Notes: generated from the sequence alone by a model not told the origin. Counted from the stretch's first letter, positions 35,285-46,546 are shown. The stretch: DNA of 64,000 bases from Janthinobacterium agaricidamnosum (GCF_003667705.1 NZ_CP033019.1:6293736-6357735); one strand, 5' to 3'. Translations and numbers: made by a program.

Positions 35285-36615
35285 CTAATTTCTGTCGAGT
35301 AAGGGAAGAATCAAGGTCACCGCCAGGCCTCCGTCCTCGCGGTTGGCCAGGGTGATGCGCCCGCCATGGGCTTCGGCGATTTCGCGCGCCAGGGCCAGGC
35401 CCAGTCCCGTGCCGCTGCGCTTGGTGGAATAAAACGGCACCAGCGCGTTTTCCAGCACGGCGCCGCTCATGCCCGGCCCGCGGTCGCTCACTTCGATGCG
35501 CAGCTGCCCTTGCGCCTGGCTGACGTGCAGGCCGATATGCTGGAGCTTGGAGCCGGACTCCAGCGCATTCTTGAGCAGGTTCAGCAGCGCCTGCTGCATT
35601 TGCGCCGCATCGAACACGGCAGCCTGCGCGGGAGGCGGACCGTCCAGCGTGAAGGCCGCTTGCGAGGCCAGGCTGTCGAGGAAGGGTTGCCATTCGCACG
35701 GTGCCAGTCGCGGTGCGGGCAGCTTGGCAAAGCGCGCGTAGCCGAGGATGAAGGTTTCCAGATGGCGCGTGCGCTCCTCGATGGTGGCGAGGATTTGCGG
35801 CAGGCGCTCCGTGTGGCCACGGCGCACCAGCTCGGCGCCGGAATGGGCCAGCGAGGCCAGCGGCGCCAGCGAGTTGTTGAGCTCATGGCTGATGACGCGG
35901 ATGACCTTTTTCCAGGTTTGCACTTCCTGGCGCCGCAGCTCCAGCGTCAGCTGGCGCAGCAGCAGCAGTTCGTGCTTGCGCCCGTTCAGGCTGAAGCTGC
36001 GCCGCGCCAGGTGATACACCTCTTCCTGCTCCCCTTCGCCGCTGGTAAACAAGCCGTCGTTGCGGCGCGCCAGCGCTTCGGCCAGGGCCGGCGCCGCCTG
36101 CTGCACGATGTCGGCCAGATGATGCCCTTCGAGCCGGCGTCCGTGGTGCAGCAGCTGGCGCGCGGCCAGGTTGGCGTAGACGATGGCGCTGCCCTCGGCC
36201 ACCAGCAGCATGGCCACCGGCGTGTTTTGCACCATGGTGTCGAGCAGCAGTTCGCGCTGCACCAGGTCCAGGCGCTGCTTGCGCAGCACGTCGCCCAGCG
36301 CATTGTGGGCCGCCACCAGATCGGCCAGTTCATCGTTCTGCGGCCAGCGCAGGCTGAAGCCGAAGTCGCCGTCCTGGTAGCTGGCGACTGTGCCGCTCAA
36401 GGCGCGAAACAGCGACAGCATCGCCTGCAGTTGCGCGCGGATGGTAATGACGGCCACCGGCAGCACGCACAGCAGGGTACCGGCCAGCACCAGCAGCGGC
36501 TGGCCTGGCAAAAAATGCGCGAGCAGCAGGGCGATGACGATGCCCAGCACCAGCAAGGTGACGATCAGCGCCGTCCAGCGCGTGAGCAGGGAAAGACGCA
36601 TGGGGCGGTCTGCCA

Positions 36616-36616
<1 letters not shown>
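35285..36616 (-). CDS. Sensor histidine kinase (NtrB-like, membrane)
   Basis: This 443-residue kinase has two N-terminal membrane helices (about residues 12-32 and 38-58), a HAMP-like linker and a PAS-like sensor (about 125-210). The phosphoacceptor helix has H244 in Ile-Ser-His-Glu-Leu-Asn-Asn. The HATPase_c domain shows Asn-Leu-Leu-Lys-Asn-Ala (N box), Asp-Arg-Gly-Pro-Gly-Met (G1) and Gly-Thr-Gly-Leu-Gly-Leu (G2). It ends the leftward six-gene locus and its ATG shares one base with the stop of the partner response regulator. The periplasmic loop is very short, so sensing is probably of the membrane or inside the cell. Confidence 0.9.
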
Positions 36617-37968
<1,352 letters not shown>

Positions 37969-37996
37969 GCGCGCAGCATATCACTCAGGTGCCGGC

Positions 37997-39235
37997 TCAG
38001 GTACTGCGGGTGGCGGTGGCCGGCGAAATGCTGGCCGCGCGCCATGCCGGGCCGTACACGGCGCCCAGGCCCAGCAGCCAGAACACGAGCGCGCCGGCCA
38101 GCAGGTAGCCGGGCGGCAGGCGCGCCATTTCCAGCTGGCTTACCAGCAGCTGGTTCAAGCCCAGGGCCAGCAGCACGCCGCACGCCACGCCGGCGCTGGT
38201 GATCATGAAATTCTCCGTCAGGAAGTAGCGCAGGATGTCGACGCGGCGGGCGCCCAATGCGCGCCGCACGCCGATCTGCTTCCTGCGCTGCGTCACCCAC
38301 AGGCTGGCGATGCCGACGATGCCGCTGGCCGTCACCAGCAGCAGCAGGGTCGACACGGCGATCAGCATCCAGGACAAGCCCTGGTCGGCCCGGTAGCGTG
38401 ACGTGCGGTGCTTTTCCAGTGTATCGGTGCGTACCAGCAGGCGCTCGCTGGTGGCGCTGCGGATGGCTTGCTCGGCCTCCTTCATCAGGCGGTCGCGCTG
38501 GCCAGGCTCGGCCCGCACGGCGTACAGCAGCGAGTCGCGCGAACCCGTCAGGCGCGCCGGCAGGATCAGCGAATGCTCGCCATGCGCGCTGACCTGGCCG
38601 ACCTGTGTCTGCAACCGCTCCACCACGCCGATCACGCGCATTTCGTCGTCATCGTCGCCGGTGCCGTTGAACAGGGTCTTGCCGACAAAGCTGCTTTCGC
38701 CAGGCCAGATCTTTTGCGCTGCGGCGAGCGTCACGATGACCACCTTGGGAAAGGTCTCATCGACTTTTTCATCGATTTCCAGCACCTCGTCGGGATGGAA
38801 ATCACGGCCTTCCACCAGCTTGAGTCCGTATGTCTTGACCAGCGAGTCAGGCGTGAAATACATCGACGTGGTGGCGCTGGCCGTGGGCTGTCCACGCTTG
38901 ATGGAGACATTGGTGCTGCTGCCGGAACGCGACAGCACGGCCTGCGAGGTCTGCGCCACGGAGAGCACGCCGGGCAGGCTGCGCAGCAAGGCAGCCTGGC
39001 GTTTCTGGTCGGCCAGCTGGCGCTGGTGGCTGCCTTTGTCCATGCTTTGGATGTTGACATAAAAGATGTCGTTTTCAGCGGCCACGCCGGTGGGGCGGGC
39101 GGCGATCGCCTGGCGCAGGTTAACGATATGCAGGGCGTTGGCCAGGATGGCCAGGCTGATGGCGACCTGCACGGCGACGAGTACGGCACCGGTTTTGCTG
39201 CGCATCAGTGCCGACAGGATGGGGCGGATTTCCAT
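37997..39235 (-). CDS. ABC transporter permease, MacB/FtsX type (second subunit)
   Basis: This 412-residue permease has one N-terminal membrane helix, a large periplasmic MacB_PCD-like domain (about residues 40-270), and three C-terminal helices of the FtsX family. An Arg-Lys-Gln-Ile-Gly-Val-Arg-Arg-Ala-Leu-Gly-Ala coupling segment follows the first of these. The start at 39235 follows a GAGG site; an ATG four codons upstream does not. It pairs with the neighbouring permease and uses the ATPase and adaptor encoded further upstream. Confidence 0.86.
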   Translation of the reverse strand: MEIRPILSALMRSKTGAVLVAVQVAISLAILANALHIVNLRQAIAARPTGVAAENDIFYVNIQSMDKGSHQRQLADQKRQAALLRSLPGVLSVAQTSQAVLSRSGSSTNVSIKRGQPTASATTSMYFTPDSLVKTYGLKLVEGRDFHPDEVLEIDEKVDETFPKVVIVTLAAAQKIWPGESSFVGKTLFNGTGDDDDEMRVIGVVERLQTQVGQVSAHGEHSLILPARLTGSRDSLLYAVRAEPGQRDRLMKEAEQAIRSATSERLLVRTDTLEKHRTSRYRADQGLSWMLIAVSTLLLLVTASGIVGIASLWVTQRRKQIGVRRALGARRVDILRYFLTENFMITSAGVACGVLLALGLNQLLVSQLEMARLPPGYLLAGALVFWLLGLGAVYGPAWRAASISPATATRST

Positions 39236-39263
39236 GTTGAACCTCATTGCGGTACGGTGAATG

Positions 39264-40586
39264 TCATTGGGATTTGAGCTGTATCGCCGGCGTCACCTGG
39301 CAGGCGCGCCAGGTGGGCAGCAACCCCGCCAGCAGGGCGGCCAGCACGGAGACGGCAAACGTCAGCAGCAGCATCGGGATATCCATGTGCGCCACGGTGC
39401 CCAGTTCCTTCGATTGCGAACGCACGACGGCCAGCGCTGCATACGCCAGCAGCAGGCCCAGCACGCCGCCGGCCAGGCCGATGACGCCCGTCTCGATCAG
39501 GAACTGGCGAAAGATGTCGCGCCGCGTGGCGCCCAGCGCACGGCGGATCCCCACTTCACTGGCGCGCACGGAAAACTTCGCCAGCAGCAGGCCGATGGTA
39601 TTGACCAGGCACAGCAGCAGAAAGCCAAAGGCCAGCCAGGCCGCCAGCTTGTTGTCGTTGTCGACCACGTTCAGGAACACCATCCATTCCTTGACGTTGT
39701 ACAGCGCGTTGGGCGCGTGGCGCGGCATGCGGCCCAGCTTGCGCTGCTCGGCAGCATAGCTGTCGAGATATGCCTGCAGCTCGCCACGCTGGCCCGCGTT
39801 TTCCATCTCGAACCAGAACTGCAGCCAGGTACAGTCCGACGCCAGGGTGCCCTGGAAGCCGGGGCCGCGTTCGACGCCGCTGCAGGCCATGCCGCCGTCA
39901 TGCCGCGTTTCATGGCGGATGGCGCTGGCAAACGGAATGAAGAATTCATCTTCCGTGCCAAAGGCGCCCTTGCTGCCGATGATGCGGTGTATGCGCGGCA
40001 CGGGATCCCAGTGATCGAGCACGCCGCTGACCAGATAGGACTGTCCCAGTACCGTCACGCGCCGGCCCACGGGATTGACCGTACCCAGCAGTCTTTCCGC
40101 CAGCGAGCGGCTCAGCACGATGATGTCGGCGCCGCTGGCGTCATCGGTTTCGCTCCATGGCTGGCCATACAGGAAGGGGACTTCGAACATGGCGAAGAAA
40201 TCGCGCGTGGGCGCCAGGCCCTGGGCCTGGAAGGCGCCGATATCCGTGCGTGCTGGCTCGACCGGGCCGGCCACGCCGTACATGACGGTGCGGCGCACGC
40301 CCATGTTGCTGGCCATGAAATTCTTCGCGTCGGTGTAAGCCAGCTGCGACTGGCCGAAGCTGGGCTTGGCGCCCGGCACATAACTTTTCAAGGGGACGAC
40401 GTCGATCATCGGCACGAACAGGCGGTCGCTCTTGTGCGGCAGCGGGTCGCCCGACATGGCATGCAGGATGGTGACGGTCGACACGCTGGCGGCCACGCCG
40501 ACGGCCAGGGTCAGCACCATCAGCGCGGTCAGGGCGCGGTTGCGGCGCAGGCTGCGCAGGCCCAGCGTGAAATAGTAGCGGAACAT
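39264..40586 (-). CDS. ABC transporter permease, MacB/FtsX type (first subunit)
   Basis: This 440-residue permease has the same topology as its neighbour: one N-terminal helix, a periplasmic MacB-type domain (about residues 45-290) and three C-terminal helices. An Arg-Ala-Ser-Glu-Val-Gly-Ile-Arg-Arg-Ala-Leu-Gly-Ala coupling segment is present. Two different permease genes suggest a heterodimer. A good AAGGAG site precedes the ATG. It lies 9 bases after the ATPase gene on the same leftward transcript. Confidence 0.88.
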   Translation of the reverse strand: MFRYYFTLGLRSLRRNRALTALMVLTLAVGVAASVSTVTILHAMSGDPLPHKSDRLFVPMIDVVPLKSYVPGAKPSFGQSQLAYTDAKNFMASNMGVRRTVMYGVAGPVEPARTDIGAFQAQGLAPTRDFFAMFEVPFLYGQPWSETDDASGADIIVLSRSLAERLLGTVNPVGRRVTVLGQSYLVSGVLDHWDPVPRIHRIIGSKGAFGTEDEFFIPFASAIRHETRHDGGMACSGVERGPGFQGTLASDCTWLQFWFEMENAGQRGELQAYLDSYAAEQRKLGRMPRHAPNALYNVKEWMVFLNVVDNDNKLAAWLAFGFLLLCLVNTIGLLLAKFSVRASEVGIRRALGATRRDIFRQFLIETGVIGLAGGVLGLLLAYAALAVVRSQSKELGTVAHMDIPMLLLTFAVSVLAALLAGLLPTWRACQVTPAIQLKSQ

Positions 40587-40595
40587 GGTCTCTCC

Positions 40596-41312
40596 TTACG
40601 CGGTCGCGGCGTGCTGCGGCCTGGCCGACAGCGAGGCGCCGTGCTGCACCAGGTCCGACACCTGGCCGTCGATGATGTGCACGTTGCGCTGGCTGCGCAG
40701 CGCCAGTTCCGGATCGTGCGTGACCATCAGGATGGTGGTGCCTTGCGCGTTGATGTCTTCCAGCAGCTCCATCACGCCGCGCGCCATCTGCGTGTCCAGG
40801 TTGCCCGTCGGTTCATCGGCCAGCAGCAGCTTGGGCGACCCGGCCAGCGCGCGCGCGATCGCCACGCGCTGCTGCTGGCCGCCCGACAGTTCGGCTGGAT
40901 AGTGTTTCATGCGCGACGCCAGGCCCACCTTGGCCAGCGCGTCCTCGATGCGCTCCTTGCGCTCGGCGCGGTTGAAGCCCCGGTAGCGCAGCGGCACGTC
41001 GACATTGTCGAACAGCGACAGGTCGGGAATCAGATTAAAACCCTGGAAGATGAAGCCCAGCTTTTCATTGCGCAGGCGCGAACGGGCATTGTCGTCCATG
41101 CCCCTGACGTTGACGCCGTCAAGGATGTATTCGCCGTCGGTGAATTCCTCGAGCAGGCCGGCGATGTTCAGAAAGCTCGTCTTGCCCGAGCCGGACGGCC
41201 CTGTGACGGTGACGAATTCACCTTGTTGTACGTGGATGTCGAAGCCGCGCAGGGCGTGGGTTTCGATCATGTGGGTGCGGTAGACTTTGCTCAGGTTGTG
41301 CATGCGCAGCAT
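40596..41312 (-). CDS. ABC transporter ATP-binding protein (MacB/LolD type)
   Basis: This 238-residue ATPase has a Walker A Gly-Pro-Ser-Gly-Ser-Gly-Lys-Thr, a signature Leu-Ser-Gly-Gly-Gln-Gln-Gln-Arg and a Walker B Leu-Leu-Leu-Ala-Asp-Glu-Pro-Thr-Gly-Asn-Leu-Asp. The last is the hallmark of the LolD/MacB/FtsE group. The switch His lies in Val-Thr-His-Asp. It supplies energy to the two permeases downstream for export, probably of a peptide, lipid or drug-like compound. Confidence 0.92.
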   Translation of the reverse strand: MLRMHNLSKVYRTHMIETHALRGFDIHVQQGEFVTVTGPSGSGKTSFLNIAGLLEEFTDGEYILDGVNVRGMDDNARSRLRNEKLGFIFQGFNLIPDLSLFDNVDVPLRYRGFNRAERKERIEDALAKVGLASRMKHYPAELSGGQQQRVAIARALAGSPKLLLADEPTGNLDTQMARGVMELLEDINAQGTTILMVTHDPELALRSQRNVHIIDGQVSDLVQHGASLSARPQHAATA

Positions 41313-41346
41313 GGCGGGGCCTCTTGTGGGGTGAGATGAGTGAGAT

Positions 41347-42618
41347 TCAGTTGAGCGAGACGCGTGCCGCGTTCTCGAAGTTTTCCGTGCCGGCGACGAC
41401 CACCTTGTCGCCCAGCTTCAAGCCGTCGAGGATTTCCACGGCCGCCACGCTGGTTGCGCCCAGTTTGATCGGCGTGCGCATCGCCACGCCGTCGCGCACG
41501 ACGTAGGCGAAACGGCCGCCTTCGGCTTCGACGAAGGAGCCGCGCGCCAGCATCAGCACATCCGGTTTTTCATCGATCAGCAGGCGCGCCGCCACGCGCT
41601 GGTTCTGGCGCAGGCCGGCCGGCTGCGCGCCGTCGAAACGCACGCGCGCCAGCACCTGGTTTTTCACCACTTCGGGCGACAGCGCCGACAGCTTGCCGGT
41701 CGCCCGGACGACGCCCGTTTCGATCTCGGCGCGCATGCCCAGGCCCATGTCGGCCACATAGGTTTCCGGCACTTCGAGTTCGACTTCCAGCTGCGACAGG
41801 TCGACCAGCGTCATCAGCGCGGTATTGGCTTGCACCACGCTGCGGTTGGCCACCGACAGGGTGCCGATGAAGCCGTTGACGGGCGCGCGCACGGTCAGCT
41901 CGTCGACCCTGCGCTGGGCGTTGTCGCGGACGAGGCGCTGGCGTTCCAGTTCGTTGACCTTGGTCTTCAGCGCCAGGGTCACGTCTTCGCTTTCCAGGCC
42001 CGCCGCCTGCGACGCGTGCTTGCTGCGGATATCGGCGGAATTCAAGGCATCCTTCGCCTTCTGGTAATCGATCTTGGCGATGATGCCCACCTGCGCCACG
42101 CTCTCATAGCGTTCGAGCGTGCGCTGCGCGGACAGGCGCTCGATCTCGGCCGTGTCGGCTTCACGGCGCGCCAGCAGTTTCTGCTTCTTGGCCAGGATCT
42201 GCTGGCGCGCCACTTCCGCCTCCAGCTGCTGCACGCTCGACTGTTCGCGCTTGAGGGCGTCGGACAGGTCAGGCGACTCCAGCACGGCCAGGATGTCGCC
42301 CTTTTTCACCGTGTCGCCCGCCTTCGCTTTCAGCGTGACGGTGGCCACCGTGGTCGAATACAGGGTGGGGCTGATCGAGGCGACCACGCGGCCCGTGACG
42401 GCCGCGTCGCGGATCAGGGTGCCGCGCGTGACGTCGGCGATGCGCAGGCGGCTGCTGTTGACGGAATGCTCGCTGTTGCGCCAGCCGGCAACGACCGCGA
42501 CGGCGGCGCCGATGACGATGACGGCGCCGGCCAGCAGCAGGGCGCGTTGCCTGCGGCGCTGGCCCGGCGGGGCGGACAGTACGGCGTCTTGAGAGGAGGT
42601 ATCGCGGATCATGGTCAT
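41347..42618 (-). CDS. Periplasmic adaptor (membrane fusion) protein, MacA/HlyD type
   Basis: This 423-residue adaptor has one N-terminal membrane anchor (about residues 25-45), a lipoyl half-motif, a long alpha-helical hairpin (about 105-230), the second lipoyl half with a Thr-Val-Arg-Ala-Pro-Val-Asn-Gly-type segment, and beta-barrel domains. It links the inner-membrane ABC pump to an outer-membrane channel. No TolC-type gene is in the window. It is the first gene of the leftward locus, so its promoter should lie in 42619-42819, a region shared with the divergent MutS-like gene. Confidence 0.88.
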   Translation of the reverse strand: MTMIRDTSSQDAVLSAPPGQRRRQRALLLAGAVIVIGAAVAVVAGWRNSEHSVNSSRLRIADVTRGTLIRDAAVTGRVVASISPTLYSTTVATVTLKAKAGDTVKKGDILAVLESPDLSDALKREQSSVQQLEAEVARQQILAKKQKLLARREADTAEIERLSAQRTLERYESVAQVGIIAKIDYQKAKDALNSADIRSKHASQAAGLESEDVTLALKTKVNELERQRLVRDNAQRRVDELTVRAPVNGFIGTLSVANRSVVQANTALMTLVDLSQLEVELEVPETYVADMGLGMRAEIETGVVRATGKLSALSPEVVKNQVLARVRFDGAQPAGLRQNQRVAARLLIDEKPDVLMLARGSFVEAEGGRFAYVVRDGVAMRTPIKLGATSVAAVEILDGLKLGDKVVVAGTENFENAARVSLN

Positions 42619-42819
42619 GTCTCGTGAAGGATGACTTTTCCAATGCACGATCCATGCCAATAATTAAGTCGTTGATTTGACTGGGAAAAATATCGGGCGT
42701 CCGGCTGTCCGCCGTGTCCGTGCCGTCCGGCGTGTCCGCAGGCGCAGGCGGCACTTGATAAATTGGCAATCGCCTGCATCTGCTGTGGCATTCCCTTCAT
42801 CGACTCCTCCGCAGGCGCC

Positions 42820-44385
42820 ATGCATCCGTTCCTCCAGCAACTTTTCCCTGCCAGCGCCTTCGCGCCGGCGCTCGATTATCCTTTCGCGCGCAGCGACGTG
42901 GCGATGCTGCAGCGGCTGACGGGCGAGGCGCCATCGCTCGATGGCCAGACCTGGGACGAGCTGCTGCTCGACCAGTATGCGGCGCAGCTGGCGCGCGAGA
43001 CCGGCATCTTCGGCCAGCAGGAGCTGCACCGGCGTCTGAGCGGCGGCCAGGCCGATCCGGCCTCTGTCGCGCGCGTCCGGCGATTGCTGGACGACCCGGC
43101 ACAAGTGGCCAGCCTGGAGCGCGTCTGCCTGCCCTTGCGCCAGGCCGATACAGAGGTGAGCGAGACCCTGTTCGGCGCGGCGCTGGCACCGGCGCCATGG
43201 TGGAGCGCCTGGCTATGGCTGGTGCCGCTGGCCCTGTTGCTGGCCATCGCCGCTGCCTGGCTGGTGGGCTGGCCGGCGCTGTTTGGCGTGCTGGCCGCCT
43301 GTGTCGCGCTGATGGCCGTACAGGTGCGTTTTTACGAAAGCGCCAAGCTATGGGAGCGCACGCTCGATACCTTGCGCCACCTGCTGAAAACCCGTGCCGC
43401 GCTGGCGCGGCTTGATGGACCGGCAGCCTTGCCATGGGCTGCCGGCGGCGCGCAGGCGGCCAGGCTGACGCGCGCCATCGAGCGCTCGCTGCTGCACTAC
43501 GTGCCCTTCATCGATATGGTACTGGTCGAATATGGCGACTGGCTCCTGCTGAAAAACATCAAGCGCTATTTCCGCACGCGCCAGTTGGTGGCGCGGCAGC
43601 TGCCCTTTCTGCGCGACAGCTTCACCCAGGTGGCGCAGCTGGAAGCGGACCTGGCGCTGGCGCGGCACCTGCGCGCGCTTCCCGTGTTTTGCTGGGCGGG
43701 CACCGCGGCGCCGCGCTCCCTGGCCTTGCAGGGCATGCGGCATCCACTGCTGGCGAACGCCGCGCCGCTGTCGTTCGGCGTGCAGGGCAAGGGGGGCTTC
43801 ATCTCAGGCCAGAACGGTATCGGCAAGAGCACCTTGCTGCGTTGCATAGGCTTGAACCTGGTCTGCGCGCGGGCCTTTGGCTTTTGTCATGCGCACAGCG
43901 CCGATGTGCCGCGCCTGGCCGTGTATGCGAGCATGCAGAACGAGGACTCGCTCGATGGCGGCGAAAGTCTGTACATCGCCGAATTGCGCCGCGCGCGCGA
44001 ATTGCTGGCGTTGGCCGAGGAGGGGACGCCGGCGCTGTTCCTGATCGACGAGATTTTTCGCGGCACGAACCACCTCGAATCCGTGGCGGCGGCTGCCGCC
44101 GTGCTGCATACGCTGGCCGCGCGCCACCTGGTGATCGTCTCGTCGCACAACCTGGTGCTGGGGCCCTTGCTGGAAGACTGCCTGGCGCCGTGGTGCGTGC
44201 GCCGCGACGATGCGGGCGCGCTGCTGCTGGCGCCCGGCGTGCTGCAGGCCACGAACGGCATCGCCCTGCTGGCGCAGCGCGGTTTTGACGCCGGTATCGC
44301 GGACAAGGCCGGGCGCGTCTTCGACTGGCTCAGCACGCACATGGCGCAACCGGCCGATTGCGGCGGCGTGCTGGATCGGGCCTGA
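42820..44385 (+). CDS. Membrane-anchored MutS-like ATPase
   Basis: This 521-residue protein ends in a MutS-type ATPase domain. Walker A is Gly-Gln-Asn-Gly-Ile-Gly-Lys-Ser with K336. Walker B is Leu-Ile-Asp-Glu-Ile-Phe-Arg-Gly-Thr (D410, E411), the DExxRGT form specific to MutS proteins, followed by a Ser-Ser-His-Asn segment. It lacks the mismatch-recognition and clamp domains and instead has two membrane helices at about residues 126-164 ahead of a helical lever region. It is therefore not a mismatch-repair MutS. Function is unknown. The start at 42820 leads straight into the folded part; an upstream in-frame ATG at 42763 is less likely. Confidence 0.82.
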   Translation: MHPFLQQLFPASAFAPALDYPFARSDVAMLQRLTGEAPSLDGQTWDELLLDQYAAQLARETGIFGQQELHRRLSGGQADPASVARVRRLLDDPAQVASLERVCLPLRQADTEVSETLFGAALAPAPWWSAWLWLVPLALLLAIAAAWLVGWPALFGVLAACVALMAVQVRFYESAKLWERTLDTLRHLLKTRAALARLDGPAALPWAAGGAQAARLTRAIERSLLHYVPFIDMVLVEYGDWLLLKNIKRYFRTRQLVARQLPFLRDSFTQVAQLEADLALARHLRALPVFCWAGTAAPRSLALQGMRHPLLANAAPLSFGVQGKGGFISGQNGIGKSTLLRCIGLNLVCARAFGFCHAHSADVPRLAVYASMQNEDSLDGGESLYIAELRRARELLALAEEGTPALFLIDEIFRGTNHLESVAAAAAVLHTLAARHLVIVSSHNLVLGPLLEDCLAPWCVRRDDAGALLLAPGVLQATNGIALLAQRGFDAGIADKAGRVFDWLSTHMAQPADCGGVLDRA

Positions 44386-44394
44386 GGGCCGCGC

Positions 44395-46320
44395 TTATTT
44401 GTCCTGCTTTTCCGGCGTGCTCTTGTCGATCACTTCGCGGCAATCGCCACGGATGATGGCGTTGTCGTAATTGGTCCAGCCGTAGCTGTCGACGTAGCGC
44501 TTGTGCTGCTTGAAGCGGGGGCTGGCGATGCTCCATTCGGGCTGTTCCCCGGCAAAGCGGATGTCGCCGAGGTCAAGCAGCGTGTGGAACATGTTTTCCG
44601 TCGACAGACGCGCCTTCTGATGGCGCTGCAGCTGCGTCACCTTGTCCGGATAGTGCTGCTGGAATTGCGGCGAATACCAGACGAAGGCGGGCACGTGGAA
44701 TTCGAACTGCGTGTTGTGCCCATGGAAGGCCAGGCGGCAGGTGCCGTCGTACAGGGTCTGGCCGTGATCGGCCACGTAGACGAGCGAGCTGCGCAGGGCA
44801 GTGCGCTGGCCGTCGTCCTTCAGCATGCCGATCACGTTCGACAGGAACCAGTCCGTGTACAGGATGGAGCTGTCGTAGCTGTTGTTCAGCTGCGGCTTGA
44901 TCGCCGTGTCCGTGTAGACGGGCTTGTCGACGCCGAACAGCGACGGCTGCCACTTGTCGAACGATTTCGGATAGCGCTGGCTGTAGTTCCAGTGGCTGCC
45001 CAGGGTATGCAGCACGATGAGTTTTTTCGGCGCCGGGTCGGCTAGCGCATTCTTGAACGGATCGAACAGGATCTGGTCGAAGTTCGAGCTGTTGGTAAAG
45101 CCGCCCAGGTTCAGGAATTGCACCACGTCCGCTTCCTTGGCAAAGACGGAGACGGGTGTGTCGAACTGGCCGAACGAGATCTGGTTCGACAGCCAGTAGG
45201 TCTTGAAGCCCGCTTCCTTGTAGGCGGTGAGGAAGGATTTTTCCGAGAAGCCATCCTTGAGGCTTTGCGTGGCCGGCTTGCGCGAGATGATGACGGGCAC
45301 GGACAGGCGCGTGGCGGAAACGGCCGTGATGACGTCGGCCAGCGGCACCAGATTGGCTTCCTGCTTCAGCAGGGGATTGGTGTCGCGTTCGTAGCCGTTC
45401 AGGCTCCAGCGGTCGTAGCGCGACGATTCGCCGATCACCATGACCACCACTTCCGGATGGGGATCGGGCTGTTGCTGGTGCGCGCCGAAACGGAAGCTGC
45501 TGCTCTTCTGTCCCAGCTCGGCCAGGTATCTGCGTTCCTTGTAGAAATCGAAGCCGCGCGCGGCCAGGCCGAAGGGCCAGGAATTGCTGACGGTGTCGAA
45601 GGCGTAGGGCAGGCGCGCCCAGTGGGGCAGGCTGGGCCAGCCCAGGCCCGTCTCGTCGGCGCCGGCGATGCTGGCGTTCTCGGGCTTGCTGCTCTCTTCG
45701 TCTTCCTCGGCCGTTTCGTCGTCGGCCGAACTGGCGTCGCCGAAACCGGAGGCGCCCGCCTTGCCGCTGGCCGCCGGATGGCTGGCCTTGGCGGATGCGG
45801 CGGCGCTGTGCAGCACCTTGGCCTCGAAACCGAATTCGTAGCCATACCACCAGAAGCCGCCCAGCAGGATCAGCAGTACGAAGGCGGCCGGGCGCGTCTT
45901 GCCGCGCCAGTCCAGGTCGCGCGTGCGCGTGGCCGCATACCAACTCAGGGCGCACCAGGCGATCACGCCCAGCATGACGGCGCCCATCAGCCATACTTTT
46001 TGCCCGAGAAATTCCATCGCTTCCTTGGGACTGGTTTCGAAGATGATGCCCAGGTGGTGCGTGGAAATGCCCTGGCCATAGAAGATGAACAGGTAGATTT
46101 CCGTCGGCAGGGCCAGGAAGGCGGGCACCAGCAGCCAGTGGAAGTAGGCGGGGCGCTGGAACACGCTCCAGACGGCCAGCCAGGCCAGCAGCTCGAAGGT
46201 GAGCATCTGCCACGGATGCTCGAGCGCGCGCCCCAGCAGCGTGGGGATGAAGGGCACGGCCGTCAGCAAGGCATACGTCAGGAGCAGGAACAGATTGGCG
46301 GGGCGAAGCAAGGAGCGCAT
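44395..46320 (-). CDS. Phosphoethanolamine transferase (EptA/CptA-like, sulfatase fold)
   Basis: This 641-residue inner-membrane enzyme has five N-terminal helices (within about residues 10-165) and a periplasmic alkaline-phosphatase/sulfatase-fold domain (about 285-640). The nucleophile motif Gly-Glu-Ser-Ser-Arg places S300 where EptA has Thr. A downstream Asp-His-Gly-Gln motif binds the metal. It moves phosphoethanolamine from phosphatidylethanolamine to lipid A, LPS core or a related acceptor. Between the two parts sits an unusual Ala/Ser- and Asp/Glu-rich linker (about residues 168-226). The Asn-Gly-Tyr-Glu-Arg-Asp-Thr-Asn-Pro segment supports the family. No pmr-type regulator is adjacent. 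Confidence 0.88.
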   Translation of the reverse strand: MRSLLRPANLFLLLTYALLTAVPFIPTLLGRALEHPWQMLTFELLAWLAVWSVFQRPAYFHWLLVPAFLALPTEIYLFIFYGQGISTHHLGIIFETSPKEAMEFLGQKVWLMGAVMLGVIAWCALSWYAATRTRDLDWRGKTRPAAFVLLILLGGFWWYGYEFGFEAKVLHSAAASAKASHPAASGKAGASGFGDASSADDETAEEDEESSKPENASIAGADETGLGWPSLPHWARLPYAFDTVSNSWPFGLAARGFDFYKERRYLAELGQKSSSFRFGAHQQQPDPHPEVVVMVIGESSRYDRWSLNGYERDTNPLLKQEANLVPLADVITAVSATRLSVPVIISRKPATQSLKDGFSEKSFLTAYKEAGFKTYWLSNQISFGQFDTPVSVFAKEADVVQFLNLGGFTNSSNFDQILFDPFKNALADPAPKKLIVLHTLGSHWNYSQRYPKSFDKWQPSLFGVDKPVYTDTAIKPQLNNSYDSSILYTDWFLSNVIGMLKDDGQRTALRSSLVYVADHGQTLYDGTCRLAFHGHNTQFEFHVPAFVWYSPQFQQHYPDKVTQLQRHQKARLSTENMFHTLLDLGDIRFAGEQPEWSIASPRFKQHKRYVDSYGWTNYDNAIIRGDCREVIDKSTPEKQDK

Positions 46321-46546
46321 AAAGGAGGGCGGGAGGGCAGCGAAAAATGTCCGCTATTATCAATCCTTTTGTTGTCTTGCGGTCATACAAGAATGTGCGT
46401 GCCAGATGCTTGGTCGCAGGGAAAGAGTGCCAAATCATCAAGCGTTTGCGCGTGGCGGCGTCCGCGCCTCGCTGCCGAAAATTAGTCAAAACACCACAAA
46501 TGCCCGCGATTTTTGCCTTTTTTTATAGCAAAAAGCGGTAAACTGA
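46321..46546. other. Non-coding region upstream of the str operon promoter
   Basis: No gene is seen in these 226 bases, which separate the divergent phosphoethanolamine transferase and ribosomal genes. The AT-rich part near 46500-46546, with long T and A runs, may act as an UP-type element for the str promoter. Confidence 0.4.
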
